DNA from: Muribaculaceae bacterium
Lineage (GTDB): Bacteria; Bacteroidota; Bacteroidia; Bacteroidales; Muribaculaceae
Direction: 5' to 3'
Assembly (NCBI GenBank): GCA_017483645.1
Contig: JAFUWD010000032.1
Coordinates: 1-32,213, forward strand
Length of the DNA: 32,213 nucleotides
Of this stretch, positions 1 through 8,460 are shown in pieces. The position numbers and the translations under genes are program-made. The notes beneath the pieces are model-generated. The model made no database searches, was not told the DNA's origin, and saw only the letters and a list, made by a program, of their open reading frames with translations. The stretch's first letter is position 1. Every line of letters begins with the position of its first letter.

Positions 1-2279
1 CGACAAGCTATGGCTTTTATTTCGACACATCGCTGGGTGCAGGAAAAGTGAAATTGACCATACCCACCAATTATAAAATCACCCGCATATCAGTTGAGTG
101 CCTCAGTGAATACCAGTGTGACGATGTTTTGTTCATAGTTTTCAACCCGGATTCTGATGATTTCGCCACCGGTGCGGGAACAAATATCGGAAGCAATGTC
201 ATGCAGTACACCCCCGCCTTTTCGGGTGTGCGCGAGGTCACTGTCTGCTCATCGTCGAGCGCGAGCGACCTGTCCATCAAAACCCTCAAGGTGGAATACC
301 GTCGCACCGATTATCTGCGGTCGGACTTCAACGACAACGGCATCGTCGACATCAAGGACATCAGGCTGTTTACTACAGCGTATGATGCTTATGGCTATGT
401 TATTGGCGAAGTTCCTTCAGAAGTCCTCGATATTTACGATGTCAACGAAGATGGAGAAATCGATGCACTTGATTACAATTTGGTGAAAGCTGACCTTATA
501 GCATGTGTCAACGCCCGCGGCTCATATTTTAATCAAGTGGCCGACCGCACCGCCATGAGTGCCAACGCCAAGATATTGATTGAAGGCGCTGGAAACCTCG
601 AGTATCTGGAGTTGCTGTTTAATATACCCAATTTTGACAACTACTCCAAGGTCAACATCGCTACCCAAAAAATGAGTAACAATCCCTTCCCCATCTTGTT
701 CGATGGATTTTCACTTTTTCTTCCCAACACATTCACCGATGGAAAACGGGAAATTGAAATCTCGATTCCAAACGAATACGTCGACCCGACCAAGAATCTG
801 GAGATTCTCTATGTGCGTGGCCTCGACACCAACGGCAATTATGTGTCCAACGGCACCGGCGGGTTCAAGGTCAGCTTCTACCACGACCCGGCCGATGAAG
901 CCATCGTCTTCGCCGACGCCCTGACCGAACTGGCATGCGTGGACCGCTTCGACACCAACGGCGACGGCGAGCTGAGCTATCGCGAAGCGGCGGCGGTCAC
1001 CATCACGGCATTGGCCGAGAACAAATTCCAAAGCCTTGACATTGAGACGTTCGACGAATTCAAATATTTCACACAGATAATGGAAATTCCCCAATCCACG
1101 TTCGCCAAATGCGCCAGCCTGACGTCAATCACCCTGCCCGATGGATTGTACAGAGTGGGTGATAATGCTTTCCAGGGCTGCAGCAACCTGTCGCAAGTGA
1201 ACTGTGCCAATCCTTCTTATGGACTATTAGTAGGTGCCTCCGCTTTTTATCGGTGCACCAAGTTGACCGAGTTGCCTTTCGGCGATCACCTTTACAGCAT
1301 TGGCAAAATAGCCTTTGCCTTCAGCGGCATCACCGATGTGGTGCTGCCCGCCAGCGTTCAGAACGTGGGCGAGTTGGCCTTCTCTCAAGCCAAAAGCATC
1401 ACCTCACGCGTGGTGATCCCCCATGCAATCAACAACCCCACCTACTCCAGTGCCGACGGTTTAAACCATGACCAAGAAATGGGACTGCACATGCCGCTGA
1501 TCTACTATGACAATCCCAACAACCGCTTGGTGCTGAACCGCGCCAACTTCAGCGACGCCTACCACAGCATCGTTGACAACTGCTCGGAAGGTTCCCTCTC
1601 GTACATGCTGCCGGCTGCCGACCAGCTGCGACCCTGCATCAATGAGGAGGAATACTACGAAGGCTGCTTCACCACGTTCTGCAGTCCCGTAGCCATCGCC
1701 TTGCCCAGCGGCATGGAGGCTTTCGTGGTCGACAATTTTGACACCGCCACCAGGGAATTCACCGCCAAAAGCATCGGAAATGTTGTGCCCGCGGGCGTGC
1801 CTGTGGTGCTCAAGGACAGCGAGCCGCTGGCCGGACGGTTCATCGAGCTGGACACCTCGGACAGCGAAGGAACCACCATCGAATCCAACCTGCTGCAACC
1901 CATATGGCCCTATTACGAGTATACTCTGATGGAAGTCATGAACTTTACTTCAACCGATGACAATTGCGGCTGGACATTCTCTGAAGTCCCCTACAGCCCC
2001 ACAGGAGGCACCGCCTATATACCCATCGACCGCAACTTGCTGGGCTTTACCGAGTGGGAAGGCATTCCCTGGGGTGAAACCTACTGGACAAGGTTCGAAC
2101 AAAGCTACAAATTGGGCGACGTGAACCGCGACGGAGAAGTCGAGGTAGCCGACCTCACGATGCTCATCAACAAAATCTTGGACGAGGTGGACGACACACG
2201 CTACGACGTCAACGGCGACGGAGAAGTGGGTATGGCCGACATCACCAAGCTCATCAACATCCTGCTCGAAAAAGATTAA
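1..2279 (+). CDS. Secreted leucine-rich-repeat (BspA-type) protein with dockerin-like repeats, 5' partial
   Basis: The reading frame is open from base 3 with no stop, so the gene starts before the window; the GTG at 48 is internal. At least 758 residues are visible. In order they hold a dockerin/EF-hand-like pair (nt 327-495, loops DFNDNGIVD and DVNEDGEID), a single calcium-loop-like DTNGDGE (nt 951-971), about four BspA-type leucine-rich repeats (nt 1096-1420, for example AFQGCSNL and AFYRCTKL), a region of no recognised fold, and a C-terminal dockerin-like pair (nt 2113-2276, DVNRDGEVEVADL and DVNGDGEVGMADI). The family is typically exported and thought to bind ligands or host surfaces; no catalytic motif is visible. 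A hairpin terminator follows. The same type of tail ends the amylase at 3351-6332. Exact role unknown. Confidence 0.85.
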   Translation, partial: TSYGFYFDTSLGAGKVKLTIPTNYKITRISVECLSEYQCDDVLFIVFNPDSDDFATGAGTNIGSNVMQYTPAFSGVREVTVCSSSSASDLSIKTLKVEYRRTDYLRSDFNDNGIVDIKDIRLFTTAYDAYGYVIGEVPSEVLDIYDVNEDGEIDALDYNLVKADLIACVNARGSYFNQVADRTAMSANAKILIEGAGNLEYLELLFNIPNFDNYSKVNIATQKMSNNPFPILFDGFSLFLPNTFTDGKREIEISIPNEYVDPTKNLEILYVRGLDTNGNYVSNGTGGFKVSFYHDPADEAIVFADALTELACVDRFDTNGDGELSYREAAAVTITALAENKFQSLDIETFDEFKYFTQIMEIPQSTFAKCASLTSITLPDGLYRVGDNAFQGCSNLSQVNCANPSYGLLVGASAFYRCTKLTELPFGDHLYSIGKIAFAFSGITDVVLPASVQNVGELAFSQAKSITSRVVIPHAINNPTYSSADGLNHDQEMGLHMPLIYYDNPNNRLVLNRANFSDAYHSIVDNCSEGSLSYMLPAADQLRPCINEEEYYEGCFTTFCSPVAIALPSGMEAFVVDNFDTATREFTAKSIGNVVPAGVPVVLKDSEPLAGRFIELDTSDSEGTTIESNLLQPIWPYYEYTLMEVMNFTSTDDNCGWTFSEVPYSPTGGTAYIPIDRNLLGFTEWEGIPWGETYWTRFEQSYKLGDVNRDGEVEVADLTMLINKILDEVDDTRYDVNGDGEVGMADITKLINILLEKD

Positions 2280-2320
2280 CGTGAAACGGTGCCGCCCCGG
2301 CACACGCCCACACAGATTAT

Positions 2321-2352
2321 TTTAGCCCAGGACACGTCCTGGGCTAATTGTT
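2321..2352 (+). terminator. Rho-independent-type hairpin after the leucine-rich-repeat gene
   Basis: A perfect 10-base inverted repeat, AGCCCAGGAC (2324-2333) and GTCCTGGGCT (2336-2345), lies 44 bp after the stop codon. It is flanked by TTT on the left and AATTGTTT on the right. The central bases must open to form the loop. The T tract is short, so it may be bidirectional or only partly efficient. I see no gene or clear signal between it and about 2440. Confidence 0.7.
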
Positions 2353-2440
2353 TGATGCCCCTGCGGGATTTACCCTTAGAGTGACAGACCCCTCGCTGCC
2401 CGGCACACCGCTCCCTCGCCCACAACACATGCGGAAAAAA

Positions 2441-2627
2441 CGGGGAACTCAACTAATTTTGGATAAAAGAGGCGGCGTCGAGGCATAAAAAATGAAAAAT
2501 TTGCATTTTTCATTTTGTTCTGCGCTCAACTTGCGCTAATTTTATGTCGCTTCGCTTCATGAAATTAGGCTTCGGCTCGGAAAAACTCAAACAAGTTTGG
2601 TTTTTCACTCAACTTGCACTAATTTTG
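2441..2627 (+). repeat. Promoter-bearing intergenic hairpin repeat, array A (one good unit, one diverged, one remnant)
   Basis: The unit next to the SGNH gene (2561-2627) reads GAAATTAGGCTTCGGCTCGG, then a hairpin of AAAAACTCAAAC against GTTTGGTTTTT, then CTCAACTTGCACTAATTTTG. A diverged unit lies at about 2470-2544 with a different hairpin (AAAAATGAAAAATTTGC against GCATTTTTCATTTT) and CTCAACTTGCGCTAATTTT. A remnant, CTCAACTAATTTTGG, is at 2448-2462. The same unit occurs in opposite orientation at 21702-21885. Each unit ends in a -7 box and places TTTG about 20 bp upstream, so the repeat carries a promoter. It makes up most of the 353-bp gap before the SGNH gene. Confidence 0.75.
2596..2627 (+). 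promoter_or_regulatory. Bacteroidetes promoter for the SGNH hydrolase gene, inside the repeat
   Basis: TTTG at 2596-2599 and TAATTTTG at 2620-2627 are separated by exactly 20 bp and match the -33 TTTG / -7 TAnnTTTG consensus. The -33 box sits in the right arm of the repeat hairpin. The start codon at 2633 follows the -7 box by 5 bases, so the transcript should be nearly leaderless. Confidence 0.7.
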
Positions 2628-2632
2628 CTATC

Positions 2633-3310
2633 ATGAAACAGATACTTATCATGCTTGCAGCATTCGTTTTATCGGTAAGCGCCGAAGCCAGTGACTGGGC
2701 TAAAACCGACCGATACGCGGCGGCCAACGACTCGCTGGCTCGTTGTGCCAACGACGGGCACCGCGTGGTGCTCATGGGCAACTCCATCACCGACGACTGG
2801 GTGGACTTTCATCCCCGGTTTTTCACCGACAACCACCTCATAGGCCGCGGGGTATCGGGGCAAACGAGCTCGCAGATGCTGGCGCGGTTCCGCCTCGATG
2901 TGCTGGCATTGAAGCCCCGCGTGGTGGTCATCAATGCCGGTACCAACGACATTGCCGAAAACACAGGCCCCTACAATGAGGACCTGACCATGAGCAACAT
3001 CGTGTCAATGACCGAGCTGGCGCAGCTGCATGGCATCGGCGTGGTGCTCACCTCGGTGCTGCCGAGCAACGGCTTTGTGTGGAACAAAAGCATCACCGAC
3101 GCGGCGGCCAAGATTTCGAGCCTTAACGAGCGCATCAGCCGTTATGCCCACAACAACGGCATCGCCTATGTGGATTACTATCAGCACATGGTAGTGCCTG
3201 CCACCGGGGCGTTGACTGCCCATTACACCTACGACGGCGTGCACCCCACCGCGGCGGGCTACGAGGTGATGGAAGCCTTGCTGCTGCCGGTGGTCACACA
3301 ATTGAGATAA
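2633..3310 (+). CDS. Secreted SGNH/GDSL-family hydrolase (putative esterase)
   Basis: This 225-residue protein has an N-terminal signal peptide (MKQILIMLAAFVLSVSAEA). All four SGNH blocks are present: GNSITDDW with the nucleophile Ser51, the GRGVSG glycine block (about 71-76), NAGTND with Asn105, and DGVHP with Asp201 and His204. Such enzymes remove acyl groups, often acetyl, from sugars; the substrate cannot be read from sequence. ATG 2633 is chosen because it opens the signal peptide and lies just after the -7 box; an in-frame TTG at 2597 lies inside the promoter. The alpha-amylase starts 40 bp downstream, so a shared transcript and a joint role in polysaccharide use are plausible. Confidence 0.88.
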   Translation: MKQILIMLAAFVLSVSAEASDWAKTDRYAAANDSLARCANDGHRVVLMGNSITDDWVDFHPRFFTDNHLIGRGVSGQTSSQMLARFRLDVLALKPRVVVINAGTNDIAENTGPYNEDLTMSNIVSMTELAQLHGIGVVLTSVLPSNGFVWNKSITDAAAKISSLNERISRYAHNNGIAYVDYYQHMVVPATGALTAHYTYDGVHPTAAGYEVMEALLLPVVTQLR

Positions 3311-3350
3311 CTTTAATAAGCACATTGATATTCAACAAAATTCCAACAAA

Positions 3351-6332
3351 ATGAAAAACTCACTGTATCGCCTCATCGTAGCTGCATTGCTGGCAGTGTC
3401 GGCTGTCGGCACACCGGCATGGGCGGCCTTTACGGGCGGACGCACCGACTTCCGCGACGAAACCATCTATTTTGTGCTCACCACACGTTTTTACGACGGC
3501 GACGCCAACAACAACACTTACTGCTGGGATGGCTCGAAAGACGCCGCCAACCACGACCCTGAGTGGCGAGGTGACTTCAAGGGGCTGATTGAACGTCTCG
3601 ACTACATCAAGGCTCTGGGATTCACCGCCGTGTGGATTACTCCTGTGGTGCAAAACGCTTCGGGATTCGACTATCACGGCTACCATGCCATGGATTTCAG
3701 CACCGTGGAGCGGCGACTGGAGAGCGACGATGCCAAGTTTCAGGACCTGATTGACGCGGCACACGCCCGGGGCATGAAGATTGTGCTCGACGTGGTGCTC
3801 AATCACACGGGAAATTTCGGCGAGGAAAATCTGTGCAAACTCTTCAACCGCGACTATAGCAAGCCGCAGAGCGATCTGAAACAGTGCATGGTGCCCTTCA
3901 CCCTGTCGCAGGGCGGCAAGCTCAAGGACAACTACTTGAACTTACCCGGGACCCAGCAATATAGCGACCGTCTTACCAAGATGAAAAACACCGACGGCGT
4001 GAATCACGACAGCCACAACCTGTGGCACCACTACGGCAACTTCAACTGGGATGAGCCCAACCGCTGGTGGGCACAGATTGCGGGCGACTGCGTGGACCTG
4101 AACACCGAAAACCCACAGACCTATCAATACCTCATCGACTGCTACGGCACGTTCATCAAAATGGGGGTGGACGCATTCCGCATCGACACCGGCGGACACA
4201 TCAGCCGCCTCACGTTCAACAAAGCGTTTGTGCCGGCCTTCATGGCGCTGGGCGAGCAATACAAAAGCCGACGACTGGACAACTGCCCCTTCTATATGTT
4301 TGCCGAGGTGTGCGCGCGATTCAGCGACGTGACCTATCGCAGCCAGCCGGCGCTGTCACCCTACTTCTACACGTGGCAGAGCGACGAGGCACTGCTCGGC
4401 CAGTGGAATGAAACGAGCGATTACTGGAATGGCGTGGAGGTCTACGAGTCGACCGACCCGGCCACGCTGGCCAACCAGTCGCTCTGCCTCCAGGAAGAAG
4501 CCGCCAACCGCAGCGAAAGTTCCCAACCGCGAAGCAACAACGCCCTGCTCATCGGCAACGATTACCATGCCCCCGACTACAGCCGGGCAAGCGGGCTGGG
4601 GGTGATTGACTTCACGGCGCACTGGAATTTCCAGAACGCGGGCAGGCTGTGGGGCATCCTCGACAAGGACAACCTCTACAACGACGCCACCTACAACGTG
4701 GTTTACGTCGACAGCCACGACTATGGCCCCGACAGTTTTGAGCGCTTCAACGGCGGCACCGACCAGTGGGCCGAGAACATGTCGCTCATGTTCACCATGC
4801 GCGGCATCCCGTGCCTGTACTATGGCAGCGAGATTGAGTTCCGCAAGGGCATCGTCATCGACAAGGGCACCGACCTGGCACTGAAAGACACAGGCCGGGC
4901 TTACTACGGCGGCTACCTCAAGGGCGATGTGACCGTCACCGACTTCGGGAAAGTGGCGTCGGCCAGCGGTAACGTGGCCGCCACGCTGAGCCATCCGCTC
5001 GTGCATCACTTGCAACGGCTCAACGCCATCCGCGCTGCCGTGCCGGCACTGCGCAAGGGACAATACTCCAAGCAAGGTTGTTCCAGCAGCGGCGGCTACG
5101 CGTTCAAACGCCGCTACACGGCCGGCAACATCGACAGCTACGCTCTGGTGGCGCTCAATGGAACGGCCACCTTCACCGGCGTGCTGAACGGCACCTACCG
5201 CGACTGTGTTACCGGTCACGAGATAGTGGTCACCGGCGGCACGCTCACCACCCCGTCGTTCTCGGGCAAGGGCAACCTGCGCGTCTATGTACTTAACGGA
5301 CCCGGAAAAGTGGGCGATGACGGTCCCTATCTCTACGGTGCGACCAAGCACACCCCCACCCTGCTCCCCTACGACGGCACCGAGGAAGAGGGTGACCCGA
5401 ACACGCAGTATGTCACCGGCGGCGGAAGCGGTAGTGGAACAGAAATCAACCTCGACGACTTGGAGGTTTATGAGCCCACCGTGGACGACCCCAGCGAAAT
5501 GTGCGTCTTCTACGAGGCCGACCCGTCGCGAAATGAGGTCACCGTGTGGGCGTGGAGCAGTGGCAAGAACTTCACAGGTGGATCTTGGCCGGGACAAAGC
5601 GCCACACTCAAAGGCAAAACGCCACAGGGCGACCGCCTTATCTACAAGTGGACCGGCAACGTGGCCTACGGCGGCAGTAACAAGCCCACAGGGCTAATTT
5701 TCAGCTCTTACGGCAACCAGCAGACCGAAGATTTGGCCTATGTGAACCACGGATATTATATTGACGGAGTGTTTGACCACAAAGTGGGACCCGACAGCCC
5801 CGATGTGGAGCCCGACACCACGCAGACCGTCACCAGCCACGCCACCATCTACCTGAAAGACCCAACGCCGGCGCCCGACTCATGGAGCAAGGTTTATTTC
5901 TACGCTTGGGACGACAATGGGCAACTGCTGGGCGGCTGGCCGGGAAAGCTCATGACCGATACCAAAGTGGTGAAAGGCCAAAAATTCTATTATCACACGT
6001 TCGACATTGCCAACAGCGACTATACATTCAACATCATTTTCAATCAGGGCGACGGCAGTCATCAGACCGAGGACATCAAGGGTCTGAACCGCGACACCTA
6101 CTTCGAGATTGCCACCACGACCAACAAATATGCCGTGCGCGACATCACCGACCAGTTTGCCTCCCTCACAGGCGATGTGAACGGTGACGGCGAGGTGAGC
6201 ATTGCCGATGTCACCGCACTGGTGGCTCTGGTGCTGGACGATGCGAGCAACGACAACAGCGATGTGAACGGCGATGGCGAGACTTCGATTGCCGATGTCA
6301 CCACCCTTGTGGGCTTGCTGTTGGCACAGTGA
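3351..6332 (+). CDS. Secreted GH13 alpha-amylase with two CBM26-like modules and a dockerin-like tail
   Basis: The 993-residue protein should hydrolyse alpha-1,4 links in starch or glycogen outside the cytoplasm. It has a signal peptide (about 1-25, ending AWA). A GH13 catalytic domain (about 30-540) carries DVVLNH (Asp147-His152), FRID (nucleophile Asp279), FAEVC (acid/base Glu319) and VDSHD (His456-Asp457). A C-terminal beta domain follows (to about 660). A Gly/Ser linker near 690 leads to two related starch-binding modules (about 716-810 and 830-930), each with a WPG motif (GGSWPGQ, GGWPGK) and a conserved QTED. The tail (about 940-993) has paired DVNGDGE repeats, as in the protein ending at 2279. 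No SusC/SusD pair is in the window. No terminator was seen before the next gene. Confidence 0.93.
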   Translation: MKNSLYRLIVAALLAVSAVGTPAWAAFTGGRTDFRDETIYFVLTTRFYDGDANNNTYCWDGSKDAANHDPEWRGDFKGLIERLDYIKALGFTAVWITPVVQNASGFDYHGYHAMDFSTVERRLESDDAKFQDLIDAAHARGMKIVLDVVLNHTGNFGEENLCKLFNRDYSKPQSDLKQCMVPFTLSQGGKLKDNYLNLPGTQQYSDRLTKMKNTDGVNHDSHNLWHHYGNFNWDEPNRWWAQIAGDCVDLNTENPQTYQYLIDCYGTFIKMGVDAFRIDTGGHISRLTFNKAFVPAFMALGEQYKSRRLDNCPFYMFAEVCARFSDVTYRSQPALSPYFYTWQSDEALLGQWNETSDYWNGVEVYESTDPATLANQSLCLQEEAANRSESSQPRSNNALLIGNDYHAPDYSRASGLGVIDFTAHWNFQNAGRLWGILDKDNLYNDATYNVVYVDSHDYGPDSFERFNGGTDQWAENMSLMFTMRGIPCLYYGSEIEFRKGIVIDKGTDLALKDTGRAYYGGYLKGDVTVTDFGKVASASGNVAATLSHPLVHHLQRLNAIRAAVPALRKGQYSKQGCSSSGGYAFKRRYTAGNIDSYALVALNGTATFTGVLNGTYRDCVTGHEIVVTGGTLTTPSFSGKGNLRVYVLNGPGKVGDDGPYLYGATKHTPTLLPYDGTEEEGDPNTQYVTGGGSGSGTEINLDDLEVYEPTVDDPSEMCVFYEADPSRNEVTVWAWSSGKNFTGGSWPGQSATLKGKTPQGDRLIYKWTGNVAYGGSNKPTGLIFSSYGNQQTEDLAYVNHGYYIDGVFDHKVGPDSPDVEPDTTQTVTSHATIYLKDPTPAPDSWSKVYFYAWDDNGQLLGGWPGKLMTDTKVVKGQKFYYHTFDIANSDYTFNIIFNQGDGSHQTEDIKGLNRDTYFEIATTTNKYAVRDITDQFASLTGDVNGDGEVSIADVTALVALVLDDASNDNSDVNGDGETSIADVTTLVGLLLAQ

Positions 6333-6342
6333 GCGACGGCCA

Positions 6343-6374
6343 TTTGCATCAATGAAAATGATTTAGTAAATTTG
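6343..6374 (+). promoter_or_regulatory. Promoter for the flavin reductase-glyA unit
   Basis: TTTG (6343-6346) and TAAATTTG (6367-6374) are spaced by exactly 20 bp, a full match to the Bacteroidetes consensus. The ATG at 6383 begins 8 bases after the -7 box, so the leader would be only a few bases. Confidence 0.75.
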
Positions 6375-6382
6375 CAAGTGCA

Positions 6383-6961
6383 ATGAAACAAAACTGGAGA
6401 CCCGGCACCATGATTTACCCCTTGCCAGCGCTGCTGGTGAGTTGCGGGGCAACACCCGACGAATACAATCTCTTCACCGCGGCGTGGGTCGGCACCATCT
6501 GCAGCGACCCGGCCATGTGCTACGTCTCCATCCGCCCCGAGCGCCACAGCCACGACATCGTGGAGCGCAACATGGCTTTCACCCTCAACCTGACCAACCG
6601 GGAACTGGCCCGCGCCACCGACTGGTGCGGTGTGCGCAGTGGGCGTGATTGCGACAAGTGGCACGAGATGGGCCTCACGCCCGTCAAGGGGGTCACCGTG
6701 CCGGCGCCCTACATCGAGCAGTCGCCCATGAGCATCGAATGTCAGGTGCGCGACATCATGCGGCTCGGCACCCACGATATGTTCATCGCCCAGGTGACCA
6801 ACGTCATTGCCGACGACCGTTACATCAATCCCGACACCGGCACGTTCGACATGGAAGCCGCCCAACTCATCACCTACTGCCACGGGCACTATTACACTCT
6901 GGGAGAGGAGCTGGGACACTTCGGCTGGACTGTGCGCAAGCGAAACAAGAGTAATCATTAA
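6383..6961 (+). CDS. Flavin reductase family protein (FMN-binding)
   Basis: This 192-residue cytoplasmic protein fits the flavin reductase-like, FMN-binding split-barrel family. It opens with the PGTMIYPLPALLVSCG stretch seen in Bacteroidales members. Next comes the FTAAWVGTICSDP segment, and then YVSIRPERHSHDIV, which in the family contacts FMN phosphate. Members reduce flavin with NAD(P)H or carry out flavin-dependent redox steps; the physiological substrate is unknown. The first ATG is kept because related proteins share residues from the start. glyA follows 23 bp after the stop with no terminator or promoter between, so the two are probably co-transcribed, although no functional link is evident. 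Confidence 0.85.
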   Translation: MKQNWRPGTMIYPLPALLVSCGATPDEYNLFTAAWVGTICSDPAMCYVSIRPERHSHDIVERNMAFTLNLTNRELARATDWCGVRSGRDCDKWHEMGLTPVKGVTVPAPYIEQSPMSIECQVRDIMRLGTHDMFIAQVTNVIADDRYINPDTGTFDMEAAQLITYCHGHYYTLGEELGHFGWTVRKRNKSNH

Positions 6962-6984
6962 CTAATTAACCCAATATCATCATT

Positions 6985-8265
6985 ATGTTAAGAGACCAAG
7001 AAATTTTCAACATGATTGAGCGCGAGCACGAGCGCCAGCAACACGGCATCGAGCTCATAGCCAGCGAAAACTTTGTGAGCGACCAAGTGATGCAAGCCAT
7101 GGGCAGTTGCCTCACCAACAAATATGCCGAGGGCTACCCTGGCCATCGCTACTACGGCGGATGCCAATGTGTGGACGAGGTGGAAACGCTGGCCATTGAG
7201 CGCATCAAGAGCATCTTCGGGGCTGAATATGCCAACGTGCAGCCTCACAGCGGCGCACAGGCCAACATGGCCGTGTTCATGGCATGCCTCAAACCGGGCG
7301 ACAAGTTCATGGGACTGAACCTGGCCCACGGCGGACACCTGTCGCACGGCAGCCCGGTGAACTTCTCGGGACTGATGTTCCAGCAGTGTGAGTACAACGT
7401 GCGGCCCGATGATGGACGGGTCGACTACGACATGATGGAGGAAGTGGCACTGCGTGAGCGGCCACGCCTCATCGTGGGCGGAGCCAGCGCCTACAGCCGC
7501 GAGTGGGACTATGCACGCATGCGCCGCATCGCCGACCAGGTGGGCGCCATCCTGATGATTGACATGGCCCACCCCGCCGGACTCATCGCTGCCGGACTGC
7601 TCGAAAACCCGCTCAAATATGCCCACATCGTCACCAGCACCACCCACAAGACATTGCGCGGCCCGCGTGGCGGCATCATCCTCATGGGCAAGGACTTCGA
7701 CAACCCCTGGGGCAAGACCACCAAGAAAGGCGTCATCCGCAAGATGTCGTCGCTGCTCGACAGCGCCGTCTTCCCCGGTGTGCAGGGCGGACCGCTGGAG
7801 CACGTCATCGCCGCCAAGGCAGTGGCCTTCGGCGAAATTCTGCAGCCGTCGTGGAACGACTATGCCACCCAGGTGCGCACCAACGCGCAAGCCATGGCAC
7901 AGGCCCTCATCGACAAGGGCTACAAGATTTGCTCGGGCGGCACCGACAACCACTGCATCCTCGTCGACCTGCGCACCAAGTTCCCCGAGCTCACCGGCAA
8001 GGTGGCCGAGAACGCACTGGTGGCGGCCGACATCACCGCCAACAAGAACATGGTGCCCTTCGACGACCGATCGGCATTCCAAACCTCGGGCCTGCGACTG
8101 GGCACACCTGCCATCACCACACGCGGCGTGAAGCAGGACATGATGGGACCCATCGTGGAACTCATCGACACGGTGCTCCATGCTCCCGAGGACGAAACGG
8201 TCATCGCTGCCGTTCGCGCCAAGGTGAACGCCATGATGAAGGAATATCCCATGTTCGCATGGTAA
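6985..8265 (+). CDS. glyA: Serine hydroxymethyltransferase
   Basis: GlyA interconverts serine and glycine while moving a one-carbon unit to or from tetrahydrofolate, using pyridoxal phosphate in the cytoplasm. The 426 residues match the usual bacterial length. The signature [13 protein letters not shown] contains the PLP lysine Lys222. [13 protein letters not shown] (48-59) and the [10 protein letters not shown] segment with the PLP-contacting aspartate (Asp193) are also present. Conservation runs over the full length with no breaks. It sits 23 bp after the flavin reductase gene and is closed by a strong terminator. Confidence 0.97.
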   Translation: MLRDQEIFNMIEREHERQQHGIELIASENFVSDQVMQAMGSCLTNKYAEGYPGHRYYGGCQCVDEVETLAIERIKSIFGAEYANVQPHSGAQANMAVFMACLKPGDKFMGLNLAHGGHLSHGSPVNFSGLMFQQCEYNVRPDDGRVDYDMMEEVALRERPRLIVGGASAYSREWDYARMRRIADQVGAILMIDMAHPAGLIAAGLLENPLKYAHIVTSTTHKTLRGPRGGIILMGKDFDNPWGKTTKKGVIRKMSSLLDSAVFPGVQGGPLEHVIAAKAVAFGEILQPSWNDYATQVRTNAQAMAQALIDKGYKICSGGTDNHCILVDLRTKFPELTGKVAENALVAADITANKNMVPFDDRSAFQTSGLRLGTPAITTRGVKQDMMGPIVELIDTVLHAPEDETVIAAVRAKVNAMMKEYPMFAW

Positions 8266-8334
8266 CTAATAACTACCGTGTAAGCCACCACAGTGAAATG
8301 AATGCCTGCGCCCCCGCAGCGCGCTGAAACAAGT

Positions 8335-8376
8335 CGCCCATTCACCCCATGGCGGGTGGATGGGCGATTCGTTTTA
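8335..8376 (+). terminator. Strong terminator after glyA
   Basis: CGCCCATTCACCC (8335-8347) pairs with GGGTGGATGGGCG (8354-8366) as a 13-bp stem with one G-T pair and a 6-base loop. It is followed by ATTCGTTTTA. Confidence 0.85.
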
Positions 8377-8417
8377 TGGGCAGAATTTGCCCATGTCAGC
8401 CGAAATGATTAACTTCG
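8377..8417 (+). promoter_or_regulatory. fabG promoter with an overlapping inverted repeat
   Basis: TTTG (8386-8389), a 20-bp spacer and TAACTTCG (8410-8417) give a slightly degenerate promoter. The inverted repeat TGGGCA-GAATT-TGCCCA (8377-8393) overlaps the -33 box and is placed like a repressor operator. The leader before the fabG ATG would be about 38 bases. Confidence 0.5.
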
Positions 8418-8460
8418 CCATCCGAAAGCATAAAATCAACATTATAACAATATTCAACAC

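Noticed and set aside
4356-5597. A 413-codon open frame antisense to the amylase gene
   Set aside because: It mirrors the codon periodicity of the GH13 gene, shows no recognisable domain and no promoter.
3351-6332. Starch-utilisation (Sus) locus
   Set aside because: No SusC/SusD pair or Sus regulator is visible; the amylase is accompanied only by an SGNH hydrolase.
6988-8181. A 397-codon open frame antisense to glyA
   Set aside because: glyA is certain over its full length; the opposite frame is a byproduct of its GC-rich codons.
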